Assembly: GCA_027886185.1 (NCBI GenBank)
Contig: WOAB01000211.1
Span: 5,494,001-5,558,000, forward strand
Length of the DNA: 64,000 nucleotides
From: Rheum nobile
Lineage: Eukaryota; Streptophyta; Magnoliopsida; Caryophyllales; Polygonaceae
Direction: 5' to 3'
Both the position numbers and the translations under genes were made by a program. The notes under the pieces were generated by a model. The model made no database searches and was not told the origin of the DNA. It saw only the letters and a list, made by a program, of their open reading frames with translations. Below are positions 9,401 through 18,923 of the stretch, piece after piece (the stretch's first letter is position 1; every line of letters begins with the position of its first letter).

Positions 9401-11983
9401 GGCCTTCTGGCGATCGCGTTCTACCTGGTCCTGCAAGATCTCATGGGGAGACATTGGATGCAAAGTGATGCGCTTCCCGTGGTAATTGAACACATAAGTG
9501 TTCAAATACCCATCATGGAGCACACGCCTGTCAAATTGCCATGGGAGCCCAAGACAAATATGGGTGGCGTCCATTGCAATGACATCACAAAGAATAGAAT
9601 CACAGTATTGGCCTATAGAAAAAGAAATTAAACATTGGCGATATACTGTGTTACTTGGACTTGAAGAAATCCATTGGAGGGCATAAGGTTGTGGATGAGG
9701 AGTTATAGGCAATTTGAAGTGGTTGACAACCTTCTCATTCACAATATTTGCACAAGAGCCTCCATCAATAATGACACTCAAGGAAGTTGTTTGCACTAGA
9801 GCCCTTGTGTGGAACAAGTTCTCGCGTTGATCGCTTAAGTTTGCTTCCTTGACGGTGAGGAGACGACGCGTCACCAAGTTCAATGGTGTGCCCGCGTGCA
9901 GAGACGTGGGTTTGCAGTCATACGCGTCTTCATCCTCCTCTGCATTGTCTTCAGGGATCGCGTCAAGTGTGGCCTCCTCGTCCTCACAAGACTCGTAGCC
10001 GGCAGCGGCTGTGGAGAACAACACTTTGCGAGCATTGGGACAATATTTCTTGTAGTGGCCTCTTCCACCACATTTGTAACACTCAATATCACGCGCGCGA
10101 TCATTGTTCACTGGCGCCTGTCTTGGCGCATTCTGTCGCGACGTGGTGGCCGGTGGCACGGTCTTCGCTTTGGGGGCTTGGCAAGATGCGGTTGTGGTAG
10201 AGGCACTAGGGCGAACCTTAGTATAAGGTAAACCACTAGAGTTAGAAGAATACCTTTGTTGGCCACTGGAATATGTGTAAGACTTCCAGCGAGATAATTG
10301 GGCATGAATTTGCATCGTCGTGTGGGTGAGTGTGTTCATGTCTTTGATGGGCAAAATCTCGAGTTGATCACGGATGTTAGTGGTCCGCAGAGTAGATGGT
10401 GCAACAGAGATGTTGGCCTTGTAATACATGTCTTCAAGCTTGGAAAAGAACTCGAGTGGAGTCATCGATCCCTGGCGAGCCATGGCAATGTCCAATCTCA
10501 TTTGATTCCGGTAGTCTGGAGGCACGTATTTCCTGGTCATGACGTAGACTAATTGAGGCCATTCTGTGACTCGTGCTCTGTGGCGTCGAACGCAGTCATC
10601 TTCGAACCTATGCCACCACACGCGGGCGGCTCCTCGGAAGTTAAGCGTCGCGGCGTCAACATGGTCCTCAAGTGGCACACGATTATAGCGAAGAGTGTAC
10701 TCTGTAGCCTGCACCCTTTCAAGAAACACAGAGGGTTTGTATTCACCATGAAAATGCTCGATTTTTACCTTGACGTGGGATCGCTGGTATCGAGGCTGTT
10801 CTGGGGCTGGGTTGAACGCGTTGTGTGGGGCAGCGTCATAAAGAGAGTGGTTAATGGAGCGCAATCCATGTGGTCTATCGCGTCCAACGTGGTGTCTATT
10901 GCGTTGTTTGCGATCTTCGTGGACAAAGTCATCCCTAGGCGCCTAGGCGTCATCGCGTTGACGTCTTCGTGGTTGGGGATCATAGTTGTCGCGTCGATTG
11001 TCTCGCTGCTAAACATCGCAGCGCTCGCCGCCAATGTCAGGAATGCGTTCTCCTCTGGGTCGGAGATGCGGTGAAGGCATCCAATCCGAAGGGTGATCCT
11101 GCAACTCAATGGGATCTCCAAGAGGTGGATGGAAAAAATTTGGATTGACCATACCTGAGTCCTCGATCTCTTCGTCATCATACTCGTCGAAGTCGTCTTG
11201 GACATTGGGTGTGATCGACGTGTAGCCATCGTCATAACGCGGTGTCCGGACACTTTGGTGTCGTAGAAGATCGCGTACATCATGGCTGCGTTGCTGAGTA
11301 GGGGGTGTCCTCAAAGGATCATCGCGGGGGGCAGCTCCACGATCGCGGAGGCTGTGTCTTCTTGGCGTCGCGTCGGCTTGGGCAGCCTGACGAAGTCGGC
11401 AATCGCGTGGTGTAGAGGCTTGCACACAGCGTTGTGTTCTCCGAGAGGCATACCTGTCATCAAAATTGTAAGGTTCAGAGTACTCACCTCGATCATCCTC
11501 GGCGTCGTGGTCGTAGTCAGAGCCATCGTCGAAGCCAGCAGGTGTGGCTCTGGGGACATAGCGGTCCACGTTGGAAATGAAGCCTTGGCGACTCTCGATG
11601 ACACTCTGCATTCTGTTGAGTTGTGGTTGATGTTGAGACGTCGAATGCAGTTTGCCTTTGCCTATGTCGACTCTCGTCTTCGATGGACCCGCGTCAGTAG
11701 CTCCAGGTAGAGGCGGCGCGTCCATAGCACTTGGAGGGGTAGGAGTCGGCACGATGGGTGCCACTGGTGGTTGGGCTTTCAAAGTCGCGATCTCTTGTCT
11801 TAGAGCCTGGATCAAGGTTTGATCTTCAGACAATTCCATGATTGGATCGCGTTGTTGGTCTTGTGGTGGTTGGCCTTGAGGTAGAAACAACTGTGGGGGT
11901 TGATCTCGGTTTGTTGTGTCGACTTCGCGGTCCTCTTGACTGGATCCAATCTGCATCGTGCCTATAACAAGACGGCCAGACAT
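6266..11983 (-). pseudogene. CRM-A gag-pol polyprotein, broken by in-frame stops
   Basis: The start is placed at ATG 11983, aligned with the start of CRM-C. The order is: an acidic/proline-rich N-terminus; gag core (RGAARVWWHRF, about 10675); knuckle CYKCGGRGHYKKYC (about 10085); aspartic protease VIIDGGSCANIV (about 9770); RT with YFDDILVYS (about 8545); RNase H; integrase with HH-CC finger (HVSHGHFG to CVTCQRAK) and core motifs (MDFITG, SDRDSKF, HPQTDGQTEV); a GPY-type module; and a C-terminal GPITRSRSK motif encoded inside the 3' LTR. Stops lie at 11009, 10943, 8498, 7382 and 6785, all in frame. Four are TAG, and 7382 and 6785 fall where CRM-C has Trp and Gln. No net frameshift is present. 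Confidence 0.9.
6492..6503 (-). other. CRM-A polypurine tract, inside the pol frame
   Basis: On the minus strand AGTGGGAGAGGG directly precedes the LTR start TGATG. The tract is translated as part of the polyprotein (SQVGEGD), so second-strand priming and coding overlap here. Confidence 0.8.
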
Positions 11984-12791
11984 GGGAGTAAAAACGAACC
12001 AAAAGACAACAAAGAACAATAACCAAGTAAATCACTAATCAAGTCACAAAGTTCACGTAGGTAGGGCTTGTTTGGGTTTGCCGTGAGGGCGGCTTGGCTT
12101 GCACAAGAGTTGGTGTATCAAGCAAGTTGCAATCAAACAAACAAGAACAAATTAAAACCCTAAACAAACGTAAACAAAGCAACCGAGTAGCAAGAAATCA
12201 CCTTCTAGGAAGCTACCTAGACGATGGAGAGATTGAGAAGATGATCTTAGACCTGGGTGAGGGAGTTAGGGTTGCCTTATTTTGGCTTTACCTAACTTTG
12301 GAAACTTTTTTTTTAATATCTTTTTTTTTAATATCCGAGATCTTATCTTTTGATCTTTGCGGATTGCAAAAGGAAACAAAATAAAAAAAAGGTCTAAGTA
12401 ACTAGAATATCACAAGTGTGATCTTTGTAGAGAGAGGAGAGAGAAGATAAGATTTTGATGATATCTTATAAGGAAATTGGTAAACTTAACTAAAAAGCAT
12501 AATCAAGCAAACAAGGAAACTCTATCCACGCATGAAATAAAGAAACAAAATATTCAAGCATGCAAGATAACAAAATTACCTAACACACCAAAACTTGGGA
12601 AGGAAGAAAAAAAGAAAAAAAAAATTCGGCCAAGGTGGGACCTTGTAGAAACCGAATAGGTAAGGAAAGAAGTAAACGTTGTTTTTCTCGCGATAATATG
12701 AAAAGAAGACAATGGGGGCAAGAAAAAATTACGTGAACAAAATTGGAACTTGAGTTCGTGACTTACAAGACTGTTGGGCTCTCATGCCAGT
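11984..12791 (-). other. CRM-A untranslated leader and degenerate PBS
   Basis: AT-rich, A-tract-rich leader between 5' LTR and gag; no ORF is supported. Next to the LTR, at about 12778-12790, the minus strand reads TGGCATGAGAGCC, an initiator-Met PBS with two mismatches to the canonical TGGTATCAGAGCC. Confidence 0.7.
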
Positions 12792-15099
12792 TGATGTGTC
12801 CTTGCCTCTTGTGTCAAGCCAAGTTGTCAAAGGAGGCGCCTTGAATCTAGTCTTGGTTGGGAAGTCACGTCTGAACGTCACAGTGGTGGTGATCGCAAAC
12901 GGAAGAACGCGATGATGGTGGTGGTGGTGATCACGGTGGCGATGGAAGCGAGTTGATGGGAGTATGGATAGTGGTGGCGGAAGCGATTGAATGGATGGTG
13001 ACAAGGCTAAAGTCGTATGCCTATCAAATAAATCCTAAAGTACCTACTAAATAGTATAGCAAGAAAGTCAGGGTCGATCCCACAGAGAGTCAGGTTATCT
13101 ATTCTGTAATTCGCAATCACCAACTAGGAACTAGGGGGGGTGTTTGTAGTGTTTCGAAACAAGTAATAAGAAAGCAAGTAAACAGGTTTGCAGGTAAAGG
13201 TTGTGAATATTATGGGGAAAAGCGCCACACTTAACAAAGATCCACACACCAATAGATATGGTTGATCACTGTATTCTATCAATCTCAAGTTCTTATCATT
13301 CCTATAGTTGTTCTTATCCCGATCATAGGTAACTATTAGTTCTACCAGCCCTAATAGTACTTATTACTAAATCAAATCCGAAAACCTTCAAGACTCAATA
13401 AAGCAATAGCATTCAACCAAGGATTTAACAAGATACATGCAATAGAAACAACCCGTTACTATAAGCATGCAATTAACTCTCTCTCACGATGAACACTCGC
13501 AACCCGCTTATGTAAATTGTGCTCGCTACTAGATATGCAACCCGAACCCGGAATCACAAGTCCTAGAAATCAGGAAGATATCAATAAACCTAGGTGATCA
13601 ATCTAGATAAATCAACATAGACCAATAAACATTCAAGCGCAAGAGAATTAATCCAACTAGATAGGAAATAGAACAAGAGTAGAAAACTCACAACCAATCA
13701 ATTGCTGGCTTCAAACTGTCAAGTGCAACAATGGAGGTTTAGTTCTCCATAGGGTTTGTGAGAGCAAAAACGTAGAAAGGTGGCAACTAGGGTAAAGAGT
13801 AGATGATGCTCTAAAAGAGTCTTAAACCTAACTTAAATACTAAAGTAATAATTCAGAAATAAAGAAAATAAAATAACAAACTAGGAAACTAAGTCTCGGA
13901 AATAAAATAGAACGAAATAAAAACTCGGAAATAAATCTCGTCAGCGCGTTGCCACCGCTGGGTGCGGTGGCCTTCATGCCGCTGGGTGCGGCAGTCTTCA
14001 TTGGCCTTCAGCATCTGCGACACTTCAGGAAAAACGCCATAACTTTTGATTCCCAACTCGGATTGTGCTCCTATTTTGAGGACTTGTATTAGACTTCAAG
14101 ATCTAACTCCTCGAGTTGGAATCACTCCATTTGGACATCTGAGTAGAGATAACGAACCAGTTGAATTCAGCACACTGTTCTTCTACTCTTCTCTTCACTT
14201 CCTTTGCGTCTTTTACTGGTGGCTTCTTCCTCAGTGTCTCCTATGATCTCCAAAACAGCTCAAACACCTCCAAAAACACCAAACTTCGCCCCCAAATGCC
14301 ATGCACATGAATGTGTCTAAATCTACCCGAATGACACCAATAAACCCTCTAATGGCTCTTACTTAAGCCCTACAAAGTAGTGCTTATCAGAGGGATAGAC
14401 GACTTGAAGGGACAAGTCATTGATGTCGTAGCGTCGACTACGGAGGGGATAAGCTCGATGGAGATCGAGTGGTTGCCGTAGCGTCGGCGGCGGAGTGAAT
14501 GGGGATGAGAGAGATATGGGTGACGTCCGATCAAGGGAAGGAGGAATTAACACTCGACTTTAAACCTTGAACTTTAACTTTGAACGTGAGAAATAAAGAG
14601 TACAAAGTAGGGTATAAATAGGGAAGGGGTCTCGACCAAGACCTAATGGGCTTGGGTCGAAACGAGCCTAAGGGCTAGCCCATGCAAGCATGCAAAAGGC
14701 ACAAACCCTAAAAGATAAAAGAAAACTATCCTAAACGCTATAAATAAGGAAACTATCTAATGCAAGCTGGAAATACAAATATAGATTATGTCTTAAAAAG
14801 AACGCGTGAAACTCATGGACGCATTGAAGGCCTTAAAGAGATCATCGCGTGAGACGACGAGGTGGCACAGTCTTTAAAAGAACGCGGCCTTTTCACAGTC
14901 TTCAGAACTTCCGATGGTGGCGAGGACGACGAGCCTTGGATTGCTCTCTGGGCTTCCTTGGCTGGCGGCGGCGCGTGCGATAAGTGACGCGGCGGCGGCG
15001 GCGATGGCCTTGGACCTAGACCTTGTTACTGGGCCCTTTGAGCGTAGGCTCATGGCTTCTTCCTCGTCTTGGGCCGTCATGGGAGGCAGGGTCACATCA
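12792..15099 (-). repeat. CRM-A 5' LTR, split by a solo LTR
   Basis: TGATGTGTCC at 12792 and CACATCA at 15093-15099 are the two ends. The homology with 5581-6491 breaks at 12998 and resumes at 14390, where a 1391-bp solo LTR has inserted. The right-hand 225 bp duplicates the gag-pol 3' end; the open frames there are LTR copies rather than a gene. Confidence 0.88.
12999..14389. mobile_element. Solo-LTR-like insertion in CRM-A's 5' LTR
   Basis: The insert starts TGACAAG and ends CTTATCA (inverted TGAYAAG). It is flanked by GATGG (12994-12998) and GAGGG (14390-14394), a 5-bp duplication with one mismatch; the undisturbed LTR copy at the corresponding place (about 5778) has GAGGG. Within it, GGGTCGATCCCACAGAGAG (about 13071-13089) is a phrase often seen in long plant gypsy LTRs. 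No coding region, PBS or PPT is seen. A solo LTR is the simplest reading; a non-coding TRIM-like element is the alternative. Confidence 0.7.
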
Positions 15100-16480
15100 A
15101 CAAACTAGTCAAGTACAAAGCCCGACTAGTTGTGAAAGGCTTCAGTCAGAAGAAGGGAGTTGATTTTTATGAAATCTTCTCGCTTGTCATCAAGACGAGT
15201 TCCATCAGAGTAATCCTTGGCTTAGCTGCAAGCATGGATCTCGAACTCGAGCAGTTGGATGTGAAAACTGCATTTCTCCATGGTGATTTAGATGAGGCGA
15301 TTTATATGGAGTAGCCAGAGGGGTTTGAAGTAAAAGGAAAAGAGCACTTGGTTTGCAAGCTGAAGAAGAGATTATATGGGCTGAAGCAAGCTCTCAGACA
15401 GTGGTACAAGAAGTTTGATAGCTTCATGGTGGATCATGGCTACACCAGAACAAGTGCAGATCATTGTGTCTACTTCAAACGTCAGACAAACGGTAAGTTT
15501 GTCATTCTTCTTCTTTATGTGGATGACATGCTCATTGTGGGACAAGATAAATCCCTAGTTGATGCTTTGAAACGGGATTTGAGCACTTCATTTGACATGA
15601 AAGACTTGGGACAAGCACGCCAAATATTGGGCATGCAGATTACTCATGACAGGAAAGCCAGGAAGATATGGTTGTCACATGAGAAGTATATTGAGAAGGT
15701 TCTGAGCAGGTTCAAAATGGAAGATGCTAAGCCGGTTAGTACTCCTCTTGCTAGCCATATCAAATTGAGCAAGAAGTCATGCCCGTCTTCAGGTGAAGAG
15801 AAGAAAAAGATGGCCACCCTTCCTTATTCATCAGCAGTTGGTAGTTTGATGTATGCTATTGTGTGCACACGACCGGATATAGCTCATGCAGTTGGTCTCG
15901 TTAGCAGGTTTCTTGCTTATCCTGGAAGAGATCATTGGGAAGCTGTAAGTGGATCTTCAGGTACTTGAGAGGTACTTCCAAGATGAGCATATGCTTTGGA
16001 GGAGCTAAGCCTATTCTTGAGGGTTTCACAGATTCAGACATGGCAGGAGATCTCGATGGTAGAAAGTCGACATCGGGGTACTTGTTTACTTTTGCAGGGG
16101 GAGCTGTCTCGTGGCAGTATAAGTTGCAGAAGTGTGTTACTTTGTCCACGACTGAGGTAGAGTACATTGCCATGACAGAAGCAGGAAAAGAGATGCTTTG
16201 GGTGAAGAGATTTCTTTGAGAACTAGGTTTGAAGCAGGGATAGTATATAGTGAACTGCGATAGTCAGAGTGCTCTTGATTTGAGCAAGAATGCTACATAC
16301 CATTGCCGGACAAAGCATATTGATGTGAGGTACCATCGGATTCGAGATGATGTGAGTGATCATCAGATGAGCTTGAAGAAGATTCACACGGATAAGAATC
16401 CAGCTGATATGTTCACCAAGGTGGTGATTGTTGACAAGCATCAGTCCTGCGCCAAGATGGCGGGACTGGTGCGCAAGTGA
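15100..16480 (+). pseudogene. COPIA-1 RT and RNase H (3' part of the split polyprotein)
   Basis: The frame resumes after CRM-A with KYKARLVVKGF. RT contains TAFLHGDL and the catalytic YVDDMLIVG (about 15518-15544), then the connection and RNase H (TRPDIAHAV, STTEVEYIA, KHIDVRYHRIRD). In-frame TAG at 15312-15314 replaces what is normally Gln in this motif (ME-Q-PEGF). A one-base deletion near 15945 shifts the frame, and stops at about 16217 and 16241 follow. The last frame ends at 16480, 47 bp before the 3' LTR. Confidence 0.9.
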
Positions 16481-16513
16481 AGATCTGAGACGACGTGGAC
16501 GTCTTCCCCTGGG

Positions 16514-16527
16514 CTGGAGGGGGAGAT
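16514..16527 (+). other. COPIA-1 polypurine tract
   Basis: A purine run (GGAGGGGGAGA) immediately precedes the 3' LTR start TGTTGGG at 16528. Confidence 0.8.
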
Positions 16528-17205
16528 TGTTGGGCCAAAGGCCCATTAGTCCAGCCCAAGTCTCCCTTTGCTTGTCATATATAAGCAAAGTTGGAGAGCA
16601 TCAGATGCATGAGATTTGCATCTAAAATTGGGCACAAGTGTTTGCCCTAGTTGCAGCCCCCATTTGAGAGATTCAAAGGAGCACAAGAGTAAGGAGGGAG
16701 ATTGGAGAAGAGAGAAGAGAAATTGGTGGAGAAAGTAAAGGTTTGTCCTGGTCTACACCTCGGATCGTTCATCTCTTGTCCCGAGAAGCCGACAATGGGT
16801 GTTTGTTGGTAAGTACCCTTCTTTGGTTGGATTTAATCACTAGTTATAAGTGTTTGTTGTTAGATTGGAGATTTGCTTGAGTTGATTCTCCATATCTTGT
16901 TATCTCCTGTGTGAGATTGGTATCTGTATGAACACTTGTACTTGTTTTGATGATTAGTGGATTTCGTGCTCTGGCGAGCGACAGTGGGTTATTTACCTCT
17001 CCTTAGGAGGGTTTTTCCCACTTAAATTTTGTGTTGATTTCGTGTATTACTTCTTTTGTGCTTGTGTTGCTTGATTGTAGTTTGGTTTCTGCAATCTGGT
17101 TGGTTTTAGTTTTGGTTGTCGGAAAGAGACACAGGTTTCGCAGGTTCATTGATTTTGAGCTTTCGCTGATTTGTTAGCGGGATCGAATAGTGATCGATCC
17201 CAACA
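16528..17205 (+). repeat. COPIA-1 3' LTR
   Basis: 678 bp, ending CCCAACA and followed by the target duplication CAAAC. It keeps the two segments missing from the 5' LTR. Confidence 0.93.
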
Positions 17206-17852
17206 CAAACTTCATATTATACACATGTAGTTCAATTTAATACATACCAGTCATCTGGACCATGATGACCAATTAAAAATTAAAAAGTAACAAATAATTA
17301 TGAAATTATATTCACTCCATTAAACAACCCGTTTCTTATAAATTGGACTGCAAAAATAGGGGTGGGAAAAAATATTTCCACAAAATGAAATACATTACCA
17401 CATTCATTTGCCTTAAATATTTGTCAAAGAGCGTGAGTACACCTGTTTATGTTTGGGATTCTATGTTACAAAGTAATTTACTTTTACAACACGTTTAGGA
17501 CTTCTTTTTTGTAAATTTTATATGCATTCACAAACCTACTACATCTCTAATCCATTCCAAGTCAAAAAAAAGTTTGGTAGCACAAGGCGAAAAAAATATG
17601 TTCTCCGCATACAACAACACAATGCACATGTAAAAGGAGCTATATCAAATATTCAAGTCATATTTGGAATAATCAATAAAGAATGATATGCTAAAATGAT
17701 CCTTCGTGATGAATGCATAAACCTTTTATGCAATTGGCTTTGTTTTTTTCTCCCGAGGGTTTCCTGGTCCGCTCTTTGCAACGCGCAATGATATATTATC
17801 GTTCTTGTTATTGGTTACCGTTTTTGTTGTACGACTTATTATAGAGGGTGAT
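17206..17852. other. AT-rich intergenic DNA, nothing identified
   Basis: No ORF of substance, no repeat structure and no terminus-like motif was recognised between the COPIA-1 duplication and the hAT-type MITE. Confidence 0.6.
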
Positions 17853-17860
17853 GTCTCATT

Positions 17861-18449
17861 CAGAGGCGGATCCAGGGGGTCCTGGGAAATCCGGTGACCC
17901 CATCTTTCCCTGGATCAAGTCATATATTAAAAAATAATATTTTAAATAAATATATATATTAATGTCTTGTGTAAGCAAACAAAAATAGCTATTTGCTCAA
18001 TTGGTTGTGGAACAAGAGTTTAACCCAAAGGTTTGGGGTTCAAGTCCCCCATCTCCCATCTTTTATATTTTTTCTTTTTAGATAAATAATAATTTGTGCC
18101 CTTTATTTTTCTCTTTTATACAAATGTTTGTATTTTCTATTTTTTGTCCACAATGATTATGAAATAAGTAAATTTTTTTGTAAAGTAATTGAATCAATAT
18201 TATTTAAAATTGTCACAATATATTTGATACTAATATTTTTTAGGTAGTTCTCTTTATTATTTGTCCAAAAAAAAATCAAAATTGTAAATTAGTTAAAAAT
18301 ATTTTTGCAAAACATAATAATCCACCTAATATATAAGATTTGTAAAAAAAAATTACAAATAGTAACATGATTAATGCAAAAAAATATTATATAATTTTTC
18401 ATAAACAGTTTTGTGACCCCTCTTCGAACAATTCTTGGATCCGCCACTG
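17861..18449. mobile_element. hAT-type MITE (589 bp)
   Basis: The ends are CAGAGGCGGATCC (17861) and GGATCCGCCACTG (to 18449), so the terminal inverted repeats differ at one base. The flanks GTCTCATT (17853-17860) and GTCTCGTT (18450-18457) form an 8-bp duplication with one mismatch, the length typical of hAT transposition, and the ends fit the hAT YARNG rule. The interior is AT-rich and non-coding apart from a tRNA-like segment. Confidence 0.85.
17992..18050 (+). other. tRNA-like segment within the MITE
   Basis: GCTCAATTGGTT resembles a D-arm/A box. About 35 bases further, GGTTCAAGTCC (18037-18047) matches the RNA polymerase III B-box consensus and sits in a GGGG/CCCC stem like a T-arm. No anticodon stem or acceptor stem is convincing, so this is a tRNA-derived fragment rather than a gene. 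Confidence 0.5.
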
Positions 18450-18675
18450 GTCTCGTTATCAATTGCGCGTTGAATTTGCATGTGCATTGTTGTGTGTTGT
18501 CCACGTGATGTTGTTATAATTGAGAGGTAAGTTTCTTAGCCCTCGACTCTTGTCTCTTCAATTTCATGCTTACTCCCTACTACAGAAAGCCAATGCTTAA
18601 TATATTGTTTTCTTTTTATATCATTCAGGGCCTTGGGAACAAAAGCCCCTAAAAAAAACTTACAACTCCCAATAT
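18450..18675. other. Short intergenic stretch
   Basis: Nothing recognised between the MITE duplication and the COPIA-2 target duplication (AAAGG, 18676-18680). Confidence 0.5.
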
Positions 18676-18680
18676 AAAGG

Positions 18681-18923
18681 TATAAGATAAGTGTGAAAAG
18701 GATTCATTTTTATTAAAGCAGAATCTTCTATACATATACAAGATAGATCTTTAACTGCTAAGAGAGATTTATTAATATTCTTATAATCTCTCGAATGAGG
18801 CCACTAACAACACCTACTGGCCACTAACAATATGCACTAACAGCACTAATAGTAATTGACGGAAATGCAGGCTAATGATAGTTAACAGATTGCTTGAATT
18901 AACTTTAAACATTATTCTCAATA
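18681..18923 (-). repeat. COPIA-2 3' LTR
   Basis: The left copy on the map is the 3' LTR of this minus-strand element. The pol frame runs a few codons into it and stops at 18905. Confidence 0.9.

Larger units (their letters stand above)
5581..15099 (-). mobile_element. CRM-A: CRM-like chromovirus (Ty3/gypsy) inserted in COPIA-1
   Basis: The element lies on the minus strand with its 3' LTR on the left (5581-6491) and 5' LTR on the right (12792-15099, itself split by a solo LTR). The right end terminates in CACATCA, and the matching left LTR should start TGATGTG but starts ATGTG, two bases short. A single gag-pol frame of about 1906 codons (11983-6266) is interrupted only by in-frame stops. 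RT, integrase with a GPY/F-like module, protease with DGGS and a basic GPxTRxRxKA C-terminus match centromeric CRM chromoviruses. Its LTR shares blocks with CRM-C (for example TGTCGTAGCGTCGAC). Confidence 0.9.
2267..17205 (+). mobile_element. COPIA-1: Ty1/copia retrotransposon (Tork-like), interrupted by CRM-A
   Basis: Two LTRs (2267-2908 and 16528-17205) start TGTTGG and end CCCAACA. They are flanked by the perfect duplication CAAAC (2262-2266 and 17206-17210). Inside are an initiator-Met PBS, a gag-protease-integrase-RT-RNase H frame in copia order, and a polypurine tract. The 14.9-kb span includes a 9.5-kb insertion (CRM-A), so the element itself is about 5.4 kb. Gag with an MxDILY-like segment and a CCHC knuckle resembles the Tork/Tnt1 lineage. 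Several stops and a frameshift make it non-autonomous. Confidence 0.95.

Noticed and set aside
14874..15095. Apparent separate short gene at the right end of CRM-A
   Set aside because: It is the 5' LTR copy of the pol C-terminus found at 6266-6491.
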